NCBI GenBank assembly: GCA_017964785.1
Contig: JAGCRH010000068.1
Location: 1-38,938 of the forward strand
Length of the DNA: 38,938 bases
Reading direction: 5' to 3'
Source of the DNA: Prevotella sp.
Lineage (GTDB): Bacteria; Bacteroidota; Bacteroidia; Bacteroidales; Bacteroidaceae
Made by a program: the position numbers and the translations under genes. Positions 32,101 through 37,184 of the stretch are shown piece after piece (the stretch's first letter is position 1; every line of letters starts with the position of its first letter). Below the pieces are notes generated by a model that was not told the origin of the DNA, searched no databases, and saw only the letters and a program-made list of their open reading frames with translations.

Positions 32101-32236
32101 TGTATTTGGCGTTGAACGAGTGCCACCAGCGCGACTGGGCTGTGTTGTGCTTGGTGGAACATGCGGCGAATAGGATGATCGTGGTGACAAATAAGAGGAA
32201 AGAGGAAAGAGGAAAGAGACTTCTTCCTTCTACCAT
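29174..32236 (-). CDS. porW: PorW/SprE-like TPR lipoprotein of the type IX secretion system
   Basis: 1020 residues. Lipoprotein signal ends in LFAAC (Cys26), followed directly by STKHNTAQSRWWHSFNAKYN then IYYNGQQAFIDG, which matches the N-terminus of SprE (Flavobacterium) and PorW (Porphyromonas). TPR-like helices run from ~140 to 400 (e.g. EWFLMGQIQRQLGNRAEAER), then a charged coiled-coil stretch with EEEQLKVIDRIIDELKKKEK, a long Pro/Asp linker (~540-600), more helical repeats, and an acidic tail ending DFDFGDDFW. PorW links the core secretion complex to the rest of the machine at the periplasmic side. The signal sequence is written by a heptanucleotide array. Assigned by N-terminal pattern, domain order and linkage to porX. 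Confidence 0.87.
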   Translation of the reverse strand: MVEGRSLFPLSSFLLFVTTIILFAACSTKHNTAQSRWWHSFNAKYNIYYNGQQAFIDGNLEKEKSNQDNYTETLPLYPVGNKNSREIGKGQYERAIEKAEKAIKMHSIKAKPEWKSGKTKTAKDREWLERREYNPFIWKAWMLLGKAQFQKGAFDEAAATFSYMSRLYQTQPMQNGLARAWLAKCYVELDWLYDAEDVIRNMNRDSVDFRTVKDWDYTYADYYLRNGELEKAVPYLRKVIKHEKRSKLRAREWFLMGQIQRQLGNRAEAERAFKKVVGCHPPYEMEFNARIAQTEVVAAENAKGMISRLKRMARNDNNKDYLDQVYYAMGNIYMAQKDTAKAIAAYEKGNEKATRSGIEKGVLLLTLGNLYWEMEKYNDAQRCYGEAIGLLDKDRDDYEELSNRSKVLDELVPYTDAIHLQDSLLELSMMPEEEQLKVIDRIIDELKKKEKEELRRQQELEAEQIMQQNAAKGDNMQRTNAPTAPTAPQQGNGQWYFYNPMAVNQGKQTFQRQWGKRENADDWQRVNKTVVNLNPEESAPTDPSNPSLPTDSLAALADSLGVLPDSIAALPVDTIPEDTLANDPHNREYYLAQIPTTDEMKAACHDIIKDGLLHSGIIFKDKLENLRLSEKQFLRLTGDYPDFEHLDEAWYHMFLLYSRQGRADLADSCLAHLQTDHPESEWTILLSDPYYFENAQFGEHIEDSLYAATYQAFKDDNHQMIRANAKISEERFPLGENRAKFIFIDGLSRLNDGDGDGCIEQLKVVVEKYPESEVSELAGMIIKGVQDGRRLHGGKFDIGDVWSRRDITLTADSTVTDTLNASREQDFLFILTYQPDSVNENQLLYEMARYNFTNFLVRNFEIQIEAAEPPYVEEDEEGYVAPGEYHRMVFSGFLSYDEALQYARQLYADKAMAERLRPCLSLIISSQNLALLGSRFSYEEYERFYEETFVPMKISEEKLLIRPDNVEIIDPEDEGSELEDTTEGEEDGEESDDDGILPGAPAKKTEKKQVEDFDFGDDFW

Positions 32237-32423
32237 CGTCCATCTTACTTCTTCCTTCTTCCATCAGACAGTGCAACTTGCATGTCTCGTCATGAGCGGC
32301 TGTGCACGTGGAACAATCATGTCCCTGTTCGATGGTGTCCTTCCCCTTGTCGAACCGGTTGGCCACTGCGGCAACGATGCCCAGCACCACGATCATCCCT
32401 ATGCAAACCAGCGCAAAACTCAT
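32022..32423 (-). CDS. Small Cys-rich membrane protein with frame running into porW
   Basis: The frame starts at ATG 32423 (inside ATGA with the aroA stop) and is 133 codons long. Residues 1-~20 are a transmembrane helix (FALVCIGMIVVLGIVAAVAN), followed by GHDCSTCTAAHDETCKLHC, four clustered cysteines and histidines suggestive of metal or Fe-S binding. From residue ~55 on the sequence is low-complexity, and then, for ~70 residues, an out-of-frame reading of porW (overlap 32022-32236). The natural protein probably ended near MEEGRSK, and the present long tail may come from loss of the stop in the repeat-rich junction. I do not recognise the family. Confidence 0.6.
   Translation of the reverse strand: MSFALVCIGMIVVLGIVAAVANRFDKGKDTIEQGHDCSTCTAAHDETCKLHCLMEEGRSKMDDGRRKKSLSSFLFPLICHHDHPIRRMFHQAQHSPVALVALVQRQIQHLLQRAAGLHRRQPRKGEKQSGQLY
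32195..32267 (-). repeat. Heptanucleotide arrays across the start of porW
   Basis: Two adjoining parts with period 7. At 32195-32218 the plus strand has GAGGAAA three times plus GAG, encoding the LFPLSSFLLF of the PorW signal peptide. At 32219-32267 seven degenerate heptamers follow (ACTTCTT, CCTTCTA, CCATCGT, CCATCTT, ACTTCTT, CCTTCTT, CCATCAG), containing two 19-nt near-copies exactly 28 nt (4 units) apart. The porW start codon lies in the third heptamer. Confidence 0.85.
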
Positions 32424-33676
32424 CCTATTTCTTCTACGGTAAAACCGGCCTCGGCCAGACTGACCCAGAACGCTGGGTACGACTTTGTCACCACTTGTGG
32501 ATGATTAATGATGATGCTGCCCGATTTCAAGGCATACGGCGCGAAGGCCAGTGCCATCCGATGGTCCTCGTAGGTGTCGATGCCCTGTTCCATCGTGGGC
32601 GCACAGGTTTCACCGTTCCAGATCAGTTCACTGTCGTTCCTGCTCTCTATCACGTAGCCCAGTTTCCGCATCTCCTTTTTCAGGGCCTCAATACGGTCTG
32701 TCTCCTTGATTTTCAGCGTCGAAAGTCCCTTGAAGTGGAAGGGGACACCCTTGGCGGCACAGGCCACGACGAAGGTCTGAGCCAGGTCGGGCGAGTTGAC
32801 GAAATCGTATTCCAGTTTCGGCAGACAGCGTCCGTTGGTCTGGATGGTCACCGTCTGCGGCTTGGTCGATTTCTTCGACTGGAAGGTGGTCTTCACGCCC
32901 AACATACTGAAAATGTATCTCACCACGGAGTCGCCCTGCTTCGAGCCGTCTTTCAGGCCCGTGAGGCGCAGTTCCGCGTCGCGGTCGTCCGTCAGTGCCA
33001 GCATCTCATACCAGTAGGAGGCGCCGCTCCAGTCGTTCTCGATCAGGTAGTCGCGGTGCTTGTAGGGCTTGGGTTTCACGGTGATGGTGTCGCTGGCCGT
33101 CCATTCCGCATCCGCGCCGAACTCGCCCATCATGTAGAGCGTCAGGTCTATGTAGGGGCGTGAGATGATGTCACCCGTCAGTCGCAGTTCCAGTCCCTTT
33201 TCCAGCGCAGGGCCGATCATCAGTAGTGCCGAGATGTATTGCGAACTCACGTTGCCCGCAATCTCCAAGGTGCCGCCTTGCAGTTTCTGACCAGTGATGC
33301 GGAGTGGGGGGAAGCCCTCCTCGCCAGCGTAGGTGATGTCTGCTCCCAAGGCGCGCAGGGCGTCCACCAGGATACCGATGGGACGGTGCTTCATCCGTTC
33401 TGTGCCAGTGAGGGTGTGCATGCCTGGTGTCACTGAGAGGTAGGCCGTCATAAACCGCATCGCCGTACCTGCCGCCTTGATGTTGATCTCCTCCGGCATG
33501 TCGCGCAGCGCCTTGATGATCACTTCCGTATCGTCGCAGTCGCTCAGGTTCTGGGGCAGTGTCTCGCCGCCGCTCAACGCATGGATGATGAGCGCACGGT
33601 TTGAGATGCTCTTCGAGGCCGGCAGCGCCACGGTGGCGTTCAGCGTCTTCGGAGCCGTAATCTTATATTGTGTCAC
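32420..33676 (-). CDS. aroA: 3-phosphoshikimate 1-carboxyvinyltransferase (EPSP synthase)
   Basis: 418 residues. Phosphate and substrate motifs of EPSP synthase are present: LPASKSISNRALIIHAL at the N-terminus, AAGTAMRFMTAYLSV (the GNAGTAMR-type loop), LGADITYAGEEGFPPL, IKETDRIEAL and YEDHRMALAFA. It makes 5-enolpyruvylshikimate 3-phosphate in the shikimate pathway. The GNAGT loop reads KAAGTAMR here; I have seen such forms in Bacteroidota. It is the first gene after a consensus promoter and its TGA overlaps the ATG of the next small gene, so porW, porX and tsaE downstream are probably in the same transcript. Confidence 0.95.
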   Translation of the reverse strand: MTQYKITAPKTLNATVALPASKSISNRALIIHALSGGETLPQNLSDCDDTEVIIKALRDMPEEINIKAAGTAMRFMTAYLSVTPGMHTLTGTERMKHRPIGILVDALRALGADITYAGEEGFPPLRITGQKLQGGTLEIAGNVSSQYISALLMIGPALEKGLELRLTGDIISRPYIDLTLYMMGEFGADAEWTASDTITVKPKPYKHRDYLIENDWSGASYWYEMLALTDDRDAELRLTGLKDGSKQGDSVVRYIFSMLGVKTTFQSKKSTKPQTVTIQTNGRCLPKLEYDFVNSPDLAQTFVVACAAKGVPFHFKGLSTLKIKETDRIEALKKEMRKLGYVIESRNDSELIWNGETCAPTMEQGIDTYEDHRMALAFAPYALKSGSIIINHPQVVTKSYPAFWVSLAEAGFTVEEIG

Positions 33677-33729
33677 TTTTTTCGAGTTTTATCTTGTTTA
33701 TTTTTTCCTTTTTTCCTTTAAATAACGTG

Positions 33730-33761
33730 CAAAATTACACATTATTATTTGTATAGGCAAA
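33730..33761 (-). promoter_or_regulatory. Promoter of the aroA-porW-porX-tsaE unit
   Basis: Minus-strand TTTG (33761-33758), 20 nt, TAATTTTG (33737-33730). Predicted start near 33725, leader ~49 nt, pyrimidine-poor in RNA terms and A-rich just before the ATG. Confidence 0.83.
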
Positions 33762-33808
33762 AATCATCTGTAAAAAAACGTTGTTTTACAAAAAAAGTTC
33801 CCTGAAAA

Positions 33809-33840
33809 TTTGGTCAATCCGAAAAAACGTTGTACTTTTG
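33809..33840 (+). promoter_or_regulatory. Promoter of tRNA-Pro
   Basis: TTTG (33809-33812), 20 nt, TACTTTTG (33833-33840). The start near 33845 gives a ~39-nt 5' leader containing a small hairpin (TGACC 33850-33854 with GGTCA 33859-33863), to be removed by RNase P. Confidence 0.85.
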
Positions 33841-33883
33841 CAGGCGATTTGACCGAAGGGTCAGTGCAAGTTGCAAAAATGTT

Positions 33884-33956
33884 CGGGGCTTAGCGCAGTT
33901 GGTAGCGCACACGTCTGGGGGGCGCGAGGTCGCTGGTTCGAGTCCAGTAGCCCCGA
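33884..33956 (+). tRNA. tRNA-Pro (anticodon GGG)
   Basis: A 73-nt cloverleaf. Acceptor stem CGGGGCT (33884-33890) pairs with AGCCCCG (33949-33955), discriminator A33956. D stem GCGC/GCGC, anticodon loop CTGGGGG (33915-33921) with GGG at 33917-33919, T arm GCTGG-TTCGAGT-CCAGT. CCA is not encoded (ACATT follows). The C1-G72 pair and the anticodon identify proline. The anticodon stem contains one A-C mismatch (33911 with 33925). Confidence 0.95.
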
Positions 33957-33965
33957 CATTTTAAG

Positions 33966-33997
33966 AAAAGGCTGAGAAGTGATTCTCAGCCTTTTTT
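33966..33997 (+). terminator. Terminator after tRNA-Pro, probably bidirectional
   Basis: Stem GGCTGAGAA (33970-33978) with TTCTCAGCC (33983-33991), loop GTGA, extended by AAAA/TTTT and followed by six T. The flanking A-run provides a U-tract on the minus strand for the DUF4380-like gene that ends 27 nt away. Confidence 0.93.
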
Positions 33998-34023
33998 GTT
34001 CTGTTATTTTCAGTCAGGATCCC

Positions 34024-34899
34024 TTACCCTTTGATCATATCGAGCACCTTCTTTTTGAGGGCTTCGCTGGGCTGGGCGGAGTCGTAGGGCTGCAGATACC
34101 AGCGGACGGTCCATGTGAACTCCTCACCGGGTTTCAGCGTGGTGTAGGCACCCTGGCTCTCCAACTCGATGAAGGTCTTGCGCTGGTTCACGTAGACCTG
34201 TATCTCGGCCTCGTCGGGAGCAGGCTGCGACTTGTCGATGTCCTGAAATTTCTTCACCATCAGCAGACCCTTGGCGCAGTGGGCCAACCAACCCTTGCCG
34301 TCGGCATTGATCTTACGGTTCTGCTGGGCCTCGTCGGCGGTGTACCAACTGAGTCCGAAGGCAGACCGGAAGTCCATCAGGCCTGCGGGGGTGATGTCCT
34401 CGACGGCTGCATCGAAGAAGATGATGCCGTCGTTGGGGACGCGGGTGATCTCCCACGGCGCCACCTGGCGCGTCTCTTCCGACTTGTTGATGATGGTGTA
34501 GGCCACCACGATGGCCTTGTCGGCAGGATCGACGCTGAACTCCTTGCGGATCTGATATTTGAGGCGTCCTGACACCTCACTCGTCATGACGAGTTTGTCG
34601 CCGGTGGTCACCTGGTAGGGCATACGGTCGAACTCGGGCACCGGGGGCCAGTTCCATTCTTTCTGTGGACTGGTCCAGAAGGTGCTGCCAAACGAGTTGG
34701 GGAAGGTGGTCTGACTGATCACCTCGTCGTCGCCGTATTTGAAAGAGAGGATTTTGCCGCCGTCTTTTGAGACGGTCATCGTGACCTTGTCGTTCTGGAT
34801 GGTGTACTTACCGTCGCCGTTGTCGGTGATGGTGGCGGCGCTTGCCGTGATGCAACTGGCGAAGACTGCCGTTAGGATGGATGCTAAGAATTTCTTCAT
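34024..34899 (-). CDS. Exported DUF4380-like (aldose-epimerase-fold-like) protein
   Basis: 291 residues with a signal peptide (MKKFLASILTAVFASCITASA). The mature protein opens with a short beta hairpin TITDNGDGKYTIQNDKVTMT and SKDGGKILSFKYGDDEVIS, then a W-rich segment (FWTSPQKEWNWPP), the pattern of the DUF4380/galactose-mutarotase-like beta-sandwich families that bind sugars. There is no lipobox at the cleavage site: the only Cys in the signal (FASC) is before ITASA. It has its own promoter and is divergent from the esterase-GH3 pair, suggesting a role in glycan use. Enzymatic activity is not established. Confidence 0.75.
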   Translation of the reverse strand: MKKFLASILTAVFASCITASAATITDNGDGKYTIQNDKVTMTVSKDGGKILSFKYGDDEVISQTTFPNSFGSTFWTSPQKEWNWPPVPEFDRMPYQVTTGDKLVMTSEVSGRLKYQIRKEFSVDPADKAIVVAYTIINKSEETRQVAPWEITRVPNDGIIFFDAAVEDITPAGLMDFRSAFGLSWYTADEAQQNRKINADGKGWLAHCAKGLLMVKKFQDIDKSQPAPDEAEIQVYVNQRKTFIELESQGAYTTLKPGEEFTWTVRWYLQPYDSAQPSEALKKKVLDMIKG

Positions 34900-34931
34900 G
34901 AATAGTTATTATTTATTGTTGAATGCGGGTG

Positions 34932-34962
34932 CAAAGTTATGAAAAAGATTCCGATTGACAAA
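34932..34962 (-). promoter_or_regulatory. Promoter of the DUF4380-like gene
   Basis: Minus-strand TTTG (34962-34959), 19 nt, TAACTTTG (34939-34932). Predicted start near 34927; leader ~28 nt. Confidence 0.8.
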
Positions 34963-35002
34963 GCGACGTATGTTTAAAAAACTTTAATCTTACGGAAGTG
35001 TA

Positions 35003-35034
35003 TTTGGTACGTTCATTTTTTTTGCTTATATTTG
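35003..35034 (+). promoter_or_regulatory. Promoter of the esterase-GH3 operon
   Basis: TTTG (35003-35006), 20 nt, TATATTTG (35027-35034). It lies downstream of an in-frame upstream ATG (34998), which rules that ATG out and supports the start at 35070. Confidence 0.87.
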
Positions 35035-35069
35035 CCCGAAATTTTCTAACTTACTTAAACTATATGCAT

Positions 35070-37151
35070 ATGAGAAAAGTAAAATGTGTTGCTATTGCCG
35101 CATTATTTGGACTGGCAACAAACTGTTGGGCTCAGCAGTCCGCAGTCAAATCAACCGTCTGTAATCCAGATGGAACCGTGACCTTTAACTACAAGAATGA
35201 CTCTGCAAAGAGTGTGATGGTGGATGTCCAGTTTGCCCAGGGGCGTAAGGAGATGACCCGTAATGCCGATGGCGTCTGGACTGTGACACTCGGTCCTGCC
35301 GCTCCCGACATGTATCCCTACTGCTTCGTGGTGGATGGCGTGAGTGTGATGGACCCTCAGAACCCGCAGTACTTCCCCAACGAGGGCTTCAAGAACAGTC
35401 TGCTGGAAATCAAGTCGAAGGACGGACTGCCCCACGACATCAAGGATGTGCCCCACGGACGTGTGGAGTATATCCACTATTATTCGAAGAGTCTCGGTGG
35501 CACCAACAATGCCATCGTCTATCTGCCGCCCAGTTACAACTCGATGGGCATGGGTGGCGGCGGCTTCAATATGGGAGCCGAGCAGAAGAAATATCCCGTG
35601 TTCTATCTCATCAGCGGTACGACGGACACCGAGGAGGTGTATCTGAAAGTGGGCCGTGTGAACTATATCCTCGACAACCTGATTGCCGAGAAGGCCGCCA
35701 AGGAGATGATCGTGGTGCTGCCCTACGGTAATCCCACGAAACTGTTGCCGACGCCGAAGGATGGCGGTCCGCAGATGCAGTTTGGTAACGATGTGTTCAG
35801 CAAGGATCTCATCAACGACCTGATGCCTTATATCGAGAAGAACTACCGGACGGTGAACAATCGCGACAACCGTGCCATCGGCGGTTTCTCCCGTGGTGGT
35901 AACCAGGGTCTGCTGAATGGTCTGACAAACCTCGATAAGTTCTCTTATCTGTGCAGTTACAGTTCGTTCACCTCGACGGATATCCCCAATGTGTATGACA
36001 ATGCCGCCGATACCAACAAGAAGATCCACCTCTTCTGGCTGGGTGTGGGTACGGATGACTTCCTTTATGGCAATGCCCGCGACTATATGGAGTTCCTCGA
36101 CAGCAAGGGTATCAAGAGCGTGAAGGAGTTTACCACTGGTAAGTTCGGACACACCTGGATGAACGCCAAGTACTTCCTGACGAAGACCCTGCCGTTGCTG
36201 TTCAACAAGAAGGCTTCTGAGGAGGCCATGAAGAACGGTCAGCCTGCCCCTGCCAAAACGGGTCAGGAGCAGCAGTTCACGCCTGGTGTGATGGCTCGTC
36301 TCTTCCCGCGTCCTATTATCTCGCCTGAATATAACGAAGACGGTATCATCTTCCGTTTCAAGGCTCCCGAGGCCAAGAAGGTAGAGTTGGAGTGTGAGAT
36401 GCTGCCGGAGAATATCGCCATGGAGCGTGACAGCGACGGTGTGTGGAGCGCGACGCTGACCGACCACCTCTTTGACACCTTCGAGTATTGCTTCGTGGTG
36501 GACGGCACGCAGGTGGCCGACCCGAGTAATATGTATCTTGCCGCAGAAAAGGGCTTTAAGTACAGCGTGGCCGACAATCCCCAGTCGCCTTTCAACTTCG
36601 CCTCGATGGGTGACATTGAGCACGGAAGGGTATCCTACGACTACGAGCGGAATGAGGCCTGGTACACCTCGCCGATGCAAGGTCAGCAGGGCGGTGGTAT
36701 GTTTATGATGCCTACGATGATCCAGTTGGTTCCTGCTCAGGGCGAGACCATGGAGAGTTGGTTCAAGGTGGGTGGTGCCGACGCGATTGTCGACAAACTC
36801 GTGGCCGACGGTAAAGCCAAGGCTTGTGTTCTCACCACCAGTAACATGGACTTCATGCAGGGAATGCCTGGTGGCGGTGGCGGAATGCCTGGTATCCAGA
36901 TGGATGTGCTGAAAGCCGATGATTATCCCACATGGGGTCTGCGTCGTGCTGCCCTGATTAAGTTGCTCCTCGAAATTGCCAAGCGTCCTGCACCTCAGAT
37001 GGGTGGCTTTGGTGGCTTCGGTGGTGGTCGTGCCGGTGGTGGCGGCGGTCGTCGTGGTGGCGGCGGTGGCTTCCCAGGCGGTGGCGGCGGCTTCCCAGGT
37101 GGCGGCGGTGGCTTCCCCGGTGGTGGCGGCTTCCCTGGCGGTGGCTTCTAA
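35070..37151 (+). CDS. Two-module CBM48-esterase (esterase D/feruloyl-esterase-like) with glycine-rich tail
   Basis: 693 residues from ATG 35070, giving signal MRKVKCVAIAALFGLATNCWA; ATG 35064 adds only MH. Module 1: a CBM48-like N-terminal beta domain (~30-125), then an esterase D-type alpha/beta hydrolase with nucleophile Ser274 (GGFSRGGNQG), acid Asp329 or Asp330 (GTDDF) and His361 (GHTW), a full triad. Module 2: another CBM48-like domain (~420-510), then a shortened hydrolase region without GxSxG or catalytic His. The last ~55 residues are glycine-rich with repeated GGGGGFP. Similar modular esterases remove feruloyl or acetyl groups from arabinoxylan. A GH3 gene follows closely and is probably co-transcribed. 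Confidence 0.87.
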   Translation: MRKVKCVAIAALFGLATNCWAQQSAVKSTVCNPDGTVTFNYKNDSAKSVMVDVQFAQGRKEMTRNADGVWTVTLGPAAPDMYPYCFVVDGVSVMDPQNPQYFPNEGFKNSLLEIKSKDGLPHDIKDVPHGRVEYIHYYSKSLGGTNNAIVYLPPSYNSMGMGGGGFNMGAEQKKYPVFYLISGTTDTEEVYLKVGRVNYILDNLIAEKAAKEMIVVLPYGNPTKLLPTPKDGGPQMQFGNDVFSKDLINDLMPYIEKNYRTVNNRDNRAIGGFSRGGNQGLLNGLTNLDKFSYLCSYSSFTSTDIPNVYDNAADTNKKIHLFWLGVGTDDFLYGNARDYMEFLDSKGIKSVKEFTTGKFGHTWMNAKYFLTKTLPLLFNKKASEEAMKNGQPAPAKTGQEQQFTPGVMARLFPRPIISPEYNEDGIIFRFKAPEAKKVELECEMLPENIAMERDSDGVWSATLTDHLFDTFEYCFVVDGTQVADPSNMYLAAEKGFKYSVADNPQSPFNFASMGDIEHGRVSYDYERNEAWYTSPMQGQQGGGMFMMPTMIQLVPAQGETMESWFKVGGADAIVDKLVADGKAKACVLTTSNMDFMQGMPGGGGGMPGIQMDVLKADDYPTWGLRRAALIKLLLEIAKRPAPQMGGFGGFGGGRAGGGGGRRGGGGGFPGGGGGFPGGGGGFPGGGGFPGGGF
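36997..37151 (+). repeat. Glycine-rich heptapeptide repeat tail of the esterase
   Basis: GGC/GGT-rich DNA encoding GGFGGFGGGRAGG, then repeated GGGGGFP (21-nt units from about 37054) to the stop. The units vary only at third codon positions, which suggests recent expansion followed by silent drift. Confidence 0.85.
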
Positions 37152-37184
37152 TGTGAAAGTATGAATAGTAAATATAGTATTAAA

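Noticed and set aside
30980-32173. 397-codon plus-strand frame opposite porW
   Set aside because: A shadow of the porW coding sequence. Its Leu/Val/His-rich translation matches no family and it lacks a promoter.
19975-32267. Heptamer arrays as CRISPR
   Set aside because: Units are 7 nt and directly abutting with no spacers, and there are no cas genes.
33841-33883. Small RNA or riboswitch in the tRNA-Pro leader
   Set aside because: Only one 5-bp hairpin is present; it is adequately explained as a tRNA precursor leader.
34998-35069. Upstream start (ATG 34998) for the esterase
   Set aside because: It precedes the TTTG-N20-TATATTTG promoter, so it would not be transcribed from it; the start at 35070 gives a normal signal peptide.
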